Source: Tulasnella sp. 424
Taxonomy: Eukaryota; Basidiomycota; Agaricomycetes; Cantharellales; Tulasnellaceae
NCBI GenBank assembly: GCA_019633425.1
Contig: WSUB01000216.1
Span: 1 to 59,119, forward strand
Reading direction: 5' to 3'
Length of the DNA stretch: 59,119 nucleotides
The notes beneath the pieces were generated by a model that searched no databases, was not told the DNA's origin, and worked only from the letters and a program-made list of their open reading frames with translations. Below, piece after piece: positions 10,849-20,084 of the stretch; position 1 is the first letter of the stretch, and the number at the start of each line of letters is the position of its first letter. A program made the translations under genes and the position numbers.

Positions 10849-11034
10849 TCTCTTCTTCATCTTCACACATTGTGTATGAATTCATCTTCATATTGAAGCT
10901 TGCAATGCTTGACCATCTTTGCGGTGAAGCTGTTGCCACTGAGAAACACAGGATTTTGCTGTGAATCTCTTTTTGTATGCATTGCATTTGAACACTTTCT
11001 TCAGGGTATGGCTTGAAGATGACAAACAGCTTAG
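10849..11034 (-). repeat. Dispersed repeat R1, copy 1, right part (relic coding strand minus)
   Basis: Matches 39993-40160. On the minus strand both copies keep a short frame with KCN....(K/R)(G/R)FTAKSCVSQ followed by LH, which faintly resembles a degenerate C2H2 zinc finger, then GQALQA. This suggests that R1 is a decayed transposon protein gene; the family is not identified. Confidence 0.6.
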
Positions 11035-12365
11035 GTCAAGCTCGTCTTAATGTGGGCCCACTTACTATGAATTTTCATGTACATTCTGTGTACCTCTGTC
11101 CTATAAACGATTTCCCGATCCAGGTGCATGGGGAATGGATCAAGACATACATGCAGAATCATGCAGCAGTACCAACATCTGGTACTATTAATGTGTCAGT
11201 CAGATGAACAGTCTAAGTGCCTAACAATGCATATTTACATGGTGGGTTTTGCACTTGCGCTTGTTGCCTTCTGTCCAGTCCTTGAGGCTTAACATTGTGA
11301 GCCAAATGAATGATTTCAAAAACTAATGATGGGGATGTACCTTTGGCAGCTTGTTGCTCCTTTTGTGTTTTGGCTATGTTCTGTCTGGGGCTTGAATGCA
11401 TGATGCATGGAGAGTTACAGGGTGGTCATGCCTTGGAGGGGAGGGGTGCAATGGTGGCTTCTCTGGAACAATTGCAGAGGAGGTGGAGGATCCTACCACC
11501 CTTTCCTCCGACTCCCCAACGCTCATTGCGACCTCGTCTGCTGAAGCCATGGAGGACAACCTTTCAAGTATGGGACATGCCGATGTGGATATTCAGCAAG
11601 CTAGTGTGATGTCAGTTTGTATCCAAAGTGATGGAGCGCCAGATTGAAGCTGCATATTGGGCTTGGTCGGAGGAGGAGAAGAAGGTGATTCCTTGGGTTG
11701 AGGTGATGCTTGGAGTGATCTGGGCCAAGATTAAGTCGACATGTTGCGACATCTGGTTGGTAGGCTGGGGTGCAAGTGGTTTTCCGTTGTGAAACAGTGT
11801 AGAAGTAGCAAGCTCGCTTGCTTAGTGTACAACAATCTGGGTGCCTTTTTATCCTTTAATATTGGTTCAATTTTTCCTATTCATGGTCTGGAAGCTTTGG
11901 GGGTCTGTCCCATGCTTTGCATTGTATTCTCATTCTTATGTTCTGTACTTCTTGGATTGGCTCTTGTATTCTATATCCCTTGTATTTATTTGGAGTAACA
12001 GCATCTTGGTCAATTGTGGGGTCTAGAGGGAACAAGTGTGTCTCTTAAGTCCTCTCAGCAGCGAGCTGGTGTGCCTGGAGTGGCCAGGTTTCCTTAGCCA
12101 TGTGTGACCAGCCATTTTGAGCACCCAAGGTTAGGTTCGGTTAGGTTAATGTTGGCCTAGGTGAAGGAGATTACAGCTCAAGGAAAAAGGTGCTAACCAG
12201 TGACTGGACACTTTTTGTGTCTCACCTGATCCTGTCAGGATAATGCCTTGCAATGTTGTTATACCATCTTCTTCACAGCAGCTGTGGGATGATAATGATG
12301 AGAAAGATCTTCCCAATCTTGCCAGCATCTTGTTTCATTTTTTGAATGTTTTACTTACTCAAAGT
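11035..12365. other. No gene recognised
   Basis: The frame 11396-11647 (plus) is acidic and Ser/Thr-rich (EEVEDPTTLSSDSPTL) and could be a remnant of the gypsy element whose protease follows at 12.37 kb, but I cannot assign it. The hydrophobic frame at 11741-11998 shows no family motif. Confidence 0.4.
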
Positions 12366-12790
12366 TTTACTGAGCAACTAGAGAAACCCCTGTCAGGTCA
12401 ACTATTGGTAATCGGATTGTGTACTATAGTAAATACCACAGTTCTCGATGGACTTGAATTGCAAGGAAAGGCGGTTTGATGTCTTCAACCTAGAAAATTG
12501 GAATATTATCTTGGGCATGCCATTCCTATCCCAATGGTACAAAGTTGGCATTGCTTTCAACCCATCAAAAATCACAATTGGTTTAAACGAGTCATGCCAA
12601 TGGAGGGCAGAAGTGGTAGACATATTAGAAGGTGAACTAATAAAATAGAAAGTTTGCTCTGAGAAGAGGCTTGGGATCTCTGCAAAGGAGTTGGTGAGAC
12701 TAGCCCCACTGTGAGCGACAAGGTCCCAGTGATAAATCCATTGAAAGTCTATAGCTGGAGACCTACAGGTTAATCTGAAGTGCCACCACA
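12340..12790 (+). pseudogene. Ty3/gypsy protease and start of reverse transcriptase, relic
   Basis: After LEKPLSGQLLVI..CTIVNTTVLDGL, a frame change leads to RRFDVFNLENWNIILGMPFL, then HKV-like QWYKVGIAFNPSKITIG. This is the C-terminal half of a basidiomycete gypsy aspartic protease (family pattern FDIAN...YD.ILGTPFL.QHKV...FNP..V.IG). The catalytic DSG part upstream is not seen. Near 12720-12770 the plus strand reads VPVINPLKVYSWRPTG, matching the IPLID..K.YSWRPSRCP block that precedes the reverse transcriptase. Stops and a frame change are present, and the rest of pol is missing. Confidence 0.72.
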
Positions 12791-12799
12791 TCATCATAA

Positions 12800-14390
12800 A
12801 TTTGTCTTAGTTAAGAACTGTCAAGGGCATTTTAGGTGTAAGCAGCTAGTGTTTCTGTTTTATATTGCAACTATCATGTGCTCCAAGCACCCTACCTGAA
12901 CATGCACAGGGAGATAAAATGATGCAGCAGACTCATCATCTTGAGATGTTGAGAACCACCTTCTTATTATTTTTTTAGGTTTCACATTGGAGGAGATGCA
13001 CTGCAAACAAGTTAAGAGATCTTGATCTCGTCATGTCAATGAGGGAAAGAACCAGCTGCTGACAGGCTTCAACCTTTCTTATCAACTTTCTTCCCTGGAC
13101 TACACTTGGCCTTTTCCCAAATATTTGCTCCCATTCAAAAAGCCTCAAATAAAAACAAGCTTTACTTTCCTGCCATTTTGTTGATCCATAAGTTTGATGG
13201 AAATCACCCAACATATTCTCATGGTCAAAGCAACTCTGATCACTTTTCTCCCCGTATTCTGTTGGAAGAAAGGAATCAGTGCTTGCTCTGAGATTTTTTT
13301 TAACTTTTCATGTTTCTCAAGTAGAAAGAGGTTTTCCAATACTAGCAAAGGTTTTATCAACTTGGAGAGAGAAAAATATTTTTCCACAAAAAATTTTCCA
13401 CACAGGGAGAAAATGCTGAGGAGAATTCTGAAGTTCTGGGAAAAATGTGCCAAATTTTGGGAACTTTGCATTCTAGACTGAAAATACTTGTGAAAATATA
13501 AGTGGTATCCACAGTTTCAGATTAGTCTCAGGGATAGATGGGACACACTGAAAATTGTTCAGAATTTTCCTCAGGATGTTCTCCCTGCCCAGAAGATTTT
13601 GGTGTCTGTGCTGCTGTACTTTCCTTTGCCACCAGTTCAGCATGGCTACAAGCTCTACGTTCGATCTTCAGTTCACCGCCTAACAGTTCAAGCCAACTCT
13701 CCGCTCCCACCAGTTACCCTTGTCTGTCCATCTCCCAATTTTCATTACCAGGATCTCGCCACCTTCTTTGAAATGCATGGGTTTTCTGCCGATTGTGATG
13801 CTTTTGGGTAATGTCACGTTTTCAGTCTGGGTGTCCATGCTAACTCATCATCTAGTTTTCCAGATTGTAAGGCCAGATCCCAGACCAACACACCTTGCCC
13901 AGCTTCTTCAGGACTTTGCACTGGGGGAGCATCGTTGCCTCTATGGATGTCGGAATCAATACCACATTTGACATTGACATCTGGATCCCACAGTGTGCTT
14001 GGCCCGTTGGCGCATCCATACTCGATGTGGCTGAGGTCATCAGCTTTGTGAAAAACACACAGCAAGTTTCAATTGGTATCATTGAGGGTGGGGAATGCTC
14101 AGTGGGTTGCAGACACGCACATGTTCAAGATTGTCGATGTCTGGGAGCTACTCTTGTCACACATAAACAAGTACAACATGAACAGTCTACAGAACTTGAT
14201 CTTCGCCGAACCACGTTGTCCCTGCAACAACTACTTGAACTTGAACCAAGGCAATTGATCGAGCTATGGAAACAGATTGAACTTCACAAACGCCTCGATG
14301 CCATTGTGATGACCGAAGCACTCTCATACCTTTCCCTCCCCTTACCCCCAGCATAATCAGCCCTTTCAGTCAGGCACCAGCCATGCGAGC
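12800..14390. other. Repeat-bearing region upstream of the DIRS gag motifs
   Basis: Contains direct repeat R2 (13076-13345). Frames at 13538-14360 are short. The frame around 14073-14258 (WVADTHMFKIVDVWELLLSH) and the one ending at 14356 may be decayed DIRS gag, but I cannot confirm it. The left end of the DIRS element is not visible. Confidence 0.4.
13076..13345. repeat. Direct repeat R2, copy 1
   Basis: From CTTATCAACTTTCTTCCCTG onward this matches 58834-59102 in the same orientation, with scattered differences and a small indel near 13180. The two copies are 45.8 kb apart. Confidence 0.82.
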
Positions 14391-14394
14391 GGTG

Positions 14395-14663
14395 GTCGGT
14401 GCCTTATCTGCAGCTCCCCATCAATTAGCGCGTCCAACTGCTCTTCCCCTAACTGAACCACCAAAGGCAACCCAACCTCTGCAGTATACAAAGACGGCAA
14501 GCTCAAAGCCAAGTCCCGTAAAGGGAAATCGTTCTGCTTCGAATATCAACTTGGCCGGTGCCATAATGGCAACCAACCGGAGATCCGCGGTAGCGATGCT
14601 GCTAACATCCACGCTTGCTTGATCTGCACCCGCCAAGGTCACACAGCCCCTGGTTGCGACATG
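14395..14663 (+). pseudogene. DIRS gag C-terminal zinc-binding region
   Basis: One plus-strand frame reads GRCLICSSPSISASNC, then, after a stop, VYKDGKLKAKSRKGKSFCFEYQ (split here: VYKDGKLK, then SFCFEYQLGRCHNG) and HACLICTRQGHTAPGC, ending at TAA 14661-14663. The pattern of a CX2C..C motif, a CCCH-like FCFEYQLGRCHN block and a final CX2CX4HX4C knuckle is the usual gag end in Agaricomycete DIRS-like elements. At least one stop interrupts it. The reverse transcriptase frame starts just downstream. Confidence 0.65.
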
Positions 14664-14688
14664 TAAGACCAACATCCCACTAGGAATC

Positions 14689-16639
14689 ATGGATATCATC
14701 ACACCATACAACCCCAAGGCATTCCAGATTACTCTTGATATCACCAGTCTTGACAACTCTTTCCCTTTCCTCTGGAATTTGATCTGCCATGGCTTTACCA
14801 TGGGGAATTTGCCACCTATCTTGCAAACTGAAGCACCTCCCAACTCACCTTCTCTGCAGCAACATATGGGAGTGATCAAGGAGTGGCTTAAGGAGGAGCT
14901 CACTCTTGGGCACTTGGAAGGCCGGTATACGCTACACCAGGTTGAAAACCGTTTGGGCGGTCTGTTTCGATCCTCTCCCTTGGGTGTGGTGGAGAAACCC
15001 AATAAGCTGGGAAAATATTGGATCGTTCGTAATACATCTTTCAAGGGAGAACCGGGATTTCAGTCAACGACTCCATTGACTCCGATGATTTTCTGACTCA
15101 GTGGGGTACAGCGATGCTTGTCAGTGATTTCATAAGTACTATTTTACACTCTTGTTGCACCCAGATGGGTTAGTCAAGTACCTAGAGGGGTTAAGGCTCT
15201 TAGCTCAGATGAGCATCGTCCAGTTGGGCATGAATCTTGATGCTCAGAGGAGCAGTTCCCAGAGGGGCGAATTTTCAAGCAGAGGCTCCTTGTCTTTATA
15301 CTACACTCAGAGGAGCTGTCACTATTATATATTCATTGTGCTTCAATGTTGTGGTCACTCATCGCAGGCCAAATTGTCTCTCTCAGATTGCATCTGCACC
15401 ACCGGGTACCATCGCTGTGTCTGTCAACATCAAAGCCGTGTTCAGAACCATTCCAATAATTCCCTCACCATGGAAGTACATTGTAGTCCAAGTCAATGAC
15501 TGCTTCTTCATCAAGAAGTGCTTGCCGTTTGGGATTACGACAGCAGTTGGGGTTCATGGCGAAACTGTCGACACCTCAGCAGGTTTCCTGAAGTGGATGG
15601 GGTTTGACGAAATCTTTAAGTGGGTCAATGATACAACAATTTGGCAACTTCCAATACTATCGACAACATCAACAGAGGGATCTACTACCTTCTCTTTTTG
15701 CTACCCGGCCTAACTGCCATCTTCGACCTCACCAACTTCCTCAGTGTTCCCCTCCATCTGGACGTAGTCCAGCAGTTTGGCCCCAGTATCAAATACATAG
15801 GTTTCAACTGGGATATCACTGCAAAGACGGTCAGCTTGCCCAAGAAAAAGCGACTCAAATACCATGGAAAACTCGATTCTTTCCTGTGATATACGCCCTG
15901 CATGGCGTTAAGCTTTACCTCAAGCCACTAGAATCCCTACACAGGTCCTTGATGCACTGCATCTTTGTCATTAGAGAAGGACGATCATACCTTAAGGCCA
16001 TGCAGAGGTTCATGCACACCTTTGGTGGATCGCACGGAAGTGTGCGATACCTCGCAGTGTCGGTGGTCCGCGAGTTTGAGTGGTGGTGAGCCGAGCTCTT
16101 AAAACCACAATGGTCCTGATCCCTCGAACCACTTCCACTCAACAACTCTTTCAAGCTTTACATAGACACATCGTCGAGTTGCAGATAGGTTCGGTGTTTA
16201 CTGCACACAACAGTATTACCCACTGGGACGGACAGTTGGCATGGCCAGGACGGTTGGCTGAACAAGTCCAACTGAACCATTAATTGGGCAGAGGAAGTGG
16301 GCCTTGAGTTGGCGATCCTTGCAGCAGCTGAGCTGGGCTTGTCCGGTAGAACATGTGGTAATCTGGGGGGACAATAACATGGCGATCGGTGCCTTACAAA
16401 ACAGTGCAACTTCAAACATACCGAAGAACGAGTTGATCAGGCGCACCTTAATGGTTAAAGCTACAAATAATATCATTGGGGAACCTCTTTATGTGGCAAC
16501 AGAGGAGAATCTAGCTGATGGCGCTTCTTGCAGCATCCCTGTGGCTGAGATTGTCGTTACCGTTTCAGATTTTCCCTTCCTGCACTTCCAACCGGGTTTA
16601 TTTCCCAAGTGTAACATGATGTTTTTGTGGCAAAAATGA
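14689..16639 (+). pseudogene. DIRS reverse transcriptase and RNase H, inactivated
   Basis: Would copy element RNA to DNA. Blocks in order: PYNPKAFQITLDITSLDNSF and HQVENRLGGLF (14689-15096), SIDSDDFLTQWGTAMLVSDF in another frame (about 15072-15134), a 240-bp unmatched stretch ending in GCAG (about 15135-15376, possibly an intron), then APPGTIAVSVNIKAVFRTIP (motif A), FIKKCLPFGITTAVGVHGE (motif B) and FKWVNDTTIW (motif C) at 15380-15650. Thumb and connection follow: GPSIKYIGFNWDITAKTVSL (15780-15840), then RNase H VIWGDNNMAIGAL and EENLADGA (16360-16520). Motif A Asp is Asn (AAC 15426-15428) and the first Asp of VDD is Asn (AAT 15627-15629), so it is inactive. Several frame changes are also present. 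Confidence 0.85.
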
Positions 16640-16922
16640 TTATAGTAGTCCTTTGGTAGCTTGATCTGAGTTCTCCGTTATGCGCTCTTATTTGGGTGCT
16701 AGGTCATGTGTCATTTAAACATGGTAAACAAACTGTTCAGGGCCATCTTTAACCTCCACCTTTGTGCAACCTGAAGTTTAACAAGCGTAACCTTTTTGAT
16801 GGCGGCTCCGAAAACTTCTCTACAGGGTCCTGGTGGGGTTCCCCAAGATCTGAACGCTCCTGTCTCAGAACTCCTATTGCAAGCACGGGCCCTGGTCCTA
16901 GGCGTCCGCCAGGACATCTCTT

Positions 16923-17066
16923 CCCCCGCTAATCCCACTTCCCCGTCCTTGTATTGTAACCACAAGCCTGCCCCACGCCAGCCCTACTCGCTGTGCCCCG
17001 CTAATCCCACTTCCCCATCCTCGTATTGTAACCAGGAGCCTGCCCTGCACCAGCCCTACTCGTGCA
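16923..17066. repeat. 72-bp tandem duplication
   Basis: Unit 1 is 16923-16994 and unit 2 is 16995-17066, with about 9 differences. The unit length equals 24 codons, so long frames stay open on both strands; the plus strand reads repeated PANPTSPS.YCN..PA..QPYS. It lies between the DIRS RNase H and the Helitron helicase tail. Confidence 0.85.
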
Positions 17067-17087
17067 CTCGCTCGGGCTGGCACGAGT
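17050..17087. repeat. Compound inverted repeat
   Basis: CCAGCCC (17050-17056) pairs with GGGCTGG (17074-17080), and ACTCGTGC (17058-17065) pairs with GCACGAGT (17080-17087). The stems interleave, so they cannot all form at once in a simple hairpin. It is placed beyond the 3' end (minus strand) of the helicase frame, where a Helitron terminal hairpin might be expected. Confidence 0.6.
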
Positions 17088-17194
17088 CAGACTCTGGCTC
17101 GCTGCGCTTTGCAAGTCAAAAGGGGGGGAGGGGGATTGTATATACACACAATGGCAACATGAATGAGTAAATATAAAAGAATGCATTGGAATAT

Positions 17195-17640
17195 TTATTG
17201 CTCCTCTAAAATTCTAAGAACCTCTGGATACACAATATTTCGTGTGGTAAAATTTTCATAGTCATGAGAAACTAATACCTTGATTCTGTTTGCAGAAGTG
17301 CTCCTTGAAAGTGCAACATAGAGCTGACCATGTGTGAACACATGGGTACCAAGGTCAATGCCAACATATTTGACTGATTGACCCTGAGACTTGTTGATAG
17401 TCATGGCAAAGGCAAGGCAAATAGGAAACTGTCGACGGCGGAGGAGTATAGGAAGCTCATCTTCAGAGGAATCCAGGGTGATGCAGGGAAGGAGGGCAAT
17501 GTTTCCAGCATGACTCCCAGTCAAGAGGCACACCTCAATCACATGAGGACGCATCTGTGCCACCACCATTCGACTTCCATTGCAGAGGCCGGCGTTGGGA
17601 AGAGGATTGTTGGTTGTGGGTGAGGGACTTGGGTGAGGGA
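17195..17640 (-). pseudogene. Helitron RepHel / PIF1-like helicase, C-terminal fragment
   Basis: Minus-strand frame with [14 protein letters not shown], then [18 protein letters not shown] and [20 protein letters not shown], ending ILEEQ at a stop (17195-17197). The LPxAGLCNGxR and [12 protein letters not shown]...G..LYVALSR blocks are the last helicase motifs of PIF1/Helitron proteins (motif VI-like VALSR). Only about 145 residues are left; the replication-initiator (Rep) domain and helicase motifs I-IV are absent. Upstream (higher coordinates) the frame runs into Pro/Ser-rich sequence without further motifs. Host PIF1 is possible, but the LCNGSR...V form is usual in Helitrons. Confidence 0.8.
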
Positions 17641-17969
17641 GGCAGCAGGGAACCTTCTTGGCAGGACTGGAGAGGTCTCCAACTGCTCAAGTCAAAGAGC
17701 CTTGCGTGTTGCACATCATTGACACTCTGGGGTGGTTTCTGGATCATTCCCCATAGACACACTGTGTAGACTTCTCAGCAAAGTAGCATGACAGGACAAA
17801 AAGAATGTTTACTCACTCATGCCCATCAGACATTAGGTTCAGCTGGACTCAGATTTTTTTTTCTGATTTTTTCGATTTTTTTCAACCTTTTTCCTGCTGT
17901 AGGATATCATATTTTTTGGGATGTTGGTTGGTGGTTTTCTTTTCGTGGGAGCGCGCGGCAGGGACGCAC
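17641..17969. other. No gene recognised
   Basis: T-rich tracts (17850-17890) and a GC-rich patch just before the solo LTR at 17970. Nothing coding is supported. Confidence 0.5.
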
Positions 17970-19386
17970 TGTTAGGGAACCGTGGGATTCGCGCCTACGC
18001 GAATGCCCCACCTCAGGATGTACCAATAAATAGCGCCCCCGTTCCTTTTACTATAATAAATTTCTTTCTTATTATTTTCGCTTTCATCTCTACGAGAAAT
18101 AACCGTGAAACTCCGGAGCCAAAAGCTATGCAAATAAAGAAATTACCTTTTTAGTAACCTTGTTTGAGAAACCGGCCGACACCTTATTCTCCCTTTTCAT
18201 AGCCGGATTCTTCGACTTATGCCTTGTAAGTTCGACGAACCCTTTCGGGCGACCCACTGATAGTCTTGCAACATGCCACAGCACATCGCAACGGGCTCGG
18301 GACCGTTTAATTCCCTAAAATGGCAATTAAGCGCCCAAGGCCTTGTGCCGACTACTGGCACGTTGCCCAAGTCTTCCACTGCGCATAGAAGACTCGGGAA
18401 AGGGATAGAACGATGTAGAATAATGTAGAATAATGTAGTATGGTCTAATCTAGCGAATAAATACGAGTTCTGCCTCAGGAGAGGTAGAACACCTTTTTCA
18501 CCCCTCTTAACTCTTTCGCTCTGCGAATCTCAATTCCGCTAGATTCCGCGTGACAAACGAATCACTTACCGTTTAAACCTTTCAGATAAAGTGTTCTCGC
18601 GTCATCAGCGCGAGCATAATCTTGATATCCGTGCCAGCGCCGTCCCAGACGTCCCCGACACTTCTCGGCCTCTAACGAGCCCGAAACCTCACCAAATCAC
18701 GCGGTAAGTACACCGACGTGTTCGTATTATTATTAGCTACATTTTGTACTATTGATAATTGGGTAAATACACGATTCCTTCTTAGGCAATCATTAGTTTC
18801 GCCCTCCACTCGCTTCATCCACGGATTAGTGAATTCCCTTTTAGGAAAGTGCTTACGTTCTTGGTACTGATCAAAAGCTCTCATTAATGCGAGTACGACA
18901 ATGGTACTCGCTTGACGTGACTCGCACTTCCTGGGTAGTCATTAGCTAAATCCGTGAAGTCCGGGACCGGCGCTTAATCTAATAGGCCGCGCCGCAGCTT
19001 ACTTCGATTTGCTGAGGCCTTTCCCTTCGTGAATCGAAGCCGGAAACCCTTCCTGCATTCACGAATAAACCTAGCGAACTGAATCCGAGCGTTAGAACGC
19101 CGGAATTCAAGTGAAGAATCCTCTATCGCTCTCAATTCCCTTTTTTGGCTCCCAATCCTCGCCCAGTAACTCCCACTCGATTCCGGACATTCCCATCCAC
19201 CATCTCTTCCCATCTCAACTTCTCAAATATTATATATAAACCCTACGATTACTTACAACTAGCATAACTACGGTTAAAGTAAGTAATTAGTCAGTATTCG
19301 CATTTCCTCAATTCTAATACGAATCCTGCGCGGCGACTTCACGTTCCCATGGACCGCGCACGCACTCCAGCTACCGAAACGTAACA
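17970..19386 (+). mobile_element. Solo LTR family L1, copy A (1,417 bp)
   Basis: Begins TGTTAGGGAACCGTGGG and ends CGAAACGTAACA, so it has TG..CA borders within short TGTTA/TAACA inverted ends. It aligns over its full length with copies B (22818-24231, inverted) and C (46047-47463). The flanking 5-mers are CGCAC and TGCAT, which could be a target duplication after two C-to-T changes. No internal retroelement region follows. It is CpG-rich compared with its surroundings. Confidence 0.85.
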
Positions 19387-19391
19387 TGCAT

Positions 19392-19680
19392 GGCGGGATG
19401 GTGTGTTTTTTTCGGAAGGAATCGGAGGACACGTGGCGGGGTTTTTTTTTGGGAGAGGCAGACGCGCGCGGCAGACGGAGAGGTGGGGAGGTCTCCGTGT
19501 CGCTGTGGTGGGGATGCAGAGACCGGGGGTGGGAGTTTAGGCCCCTGACATATTTCGTTCAAGTAGAGATACTCAATTCATCGTCCCTGATCCGGTTTCT
19601 GCTATCTTCACATCCCGCAACACGATTCTTGCCTTATGGGTTCCAAGCACATGTCAGAAGGGAGTCCGGCTCCTGAAAGG
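19392..19680. other. GC-rich low-complexity stretch
   Basis: G-rich and T-tract sequence between the solo LTR and the tyrosine recombinase frame. No coding signal was seen, and no N-terminal recombinase half. Confidence 0.5.
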
Positions 19681-19681
19681 T

Positions 19682-20084
19682 GAAATGTTAGTAACTGCTG
19701 GTATTGATTGTTGGTTCGGGCAGTCGTCAGACCCGTTGGTCCCGTTCTTCGCTTTCTTAACTACATCCAAATCGACCTTTGAACCCTTGACCTGGGCGGC
19801 ATTCATGGGGCACTGTAACGAGGTATGGGGGATGAAAGGATTCAACCAATTGACTGGCCATAGCTTTCGGATTGGTGGTGCTACTGAGTTGCTGCTACAG
19901 GGGAAACCGCTGGAAGTGGTTCAGAAACATGGGAGGCATGGATTTCCACCTCTACTGGCAGTCAGTTGACAAGATTATTCTGACTTTTCTGAGCGATCGG
20001 GTTTTGGCAGCTGAGTTGTCAACTCTTTGTTCCGGTATGACGGCTTGGTTTGCTAAGTCAGTGCAGGACTCATGGCTAGCATGA
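19682..20084 (+). pseudogene. DIRS tyrosine recombinase, C-terminal catalytic part, frameshifted
   Basis: A YR would insert the circular DNA copy of a DIRS element. Visible are PLTWAAFMGHCNEVW, then TGHSFRIGGATELLL with the HxxR box (His 19859-19861, Arg 19868-19870). After a frame change near 19930, FHLYWQSVDKIILTFLSDR follows with the likely nucleophile Tyr at 19953-19955, ending at TGA 20082-20084. The N-terminal half, including the first catalytic Arg, is not seen upstream. Order and strand suit the DIRS reverse transcriptase 3 kb upstream. Confidence 0.8.

Larger units (their letters stand above)
14391..20084 (+). mobile_element. DIRS-type (tyrosine-recombinase) retroelement, broken and split
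   Basis: Gag zinc motifs, reverse transcriptase and RNase H (to 16639) and a tyrosine recombinase (19682-20084) lie in the same order and strand as in DIRS elements. The 16640-19680 interval holds unrelated sequence: a 72-bp tandem duplication, a Helitron helicase tail on the minus strand and a solo LTR. Either these were inserted into one DIRS copy or two DIRS fragments are adjacent. No terminal repeats were recognised. Confidence 0.72.

Noticed and set aside
11741..11998. Possible membrane protein (hydrophobic frame)
   Set aside because: T-rich DNA gives hydrophobic residues in any frame; no family motif, start context or neighbour supports it.
12129..12148. Telomere-like GGTTAGGTTCGGTTAGGTTA
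   Set aside because: Only three imperfect units, not the TTAGGG array expected in basidiomycetes; likely chance.
12402..12797. Long minus-strand frame
   Set aside because: It lies opposite the gypsy protease relic, which has clear family motifs; the minus frame is a shadow.
14421..15044. 207-codon minus-strand frame
   Set aside because: Opposite the DIRS gag and reverse transcriptase start, whose motifs are on the plus strand; taken as a shadow.
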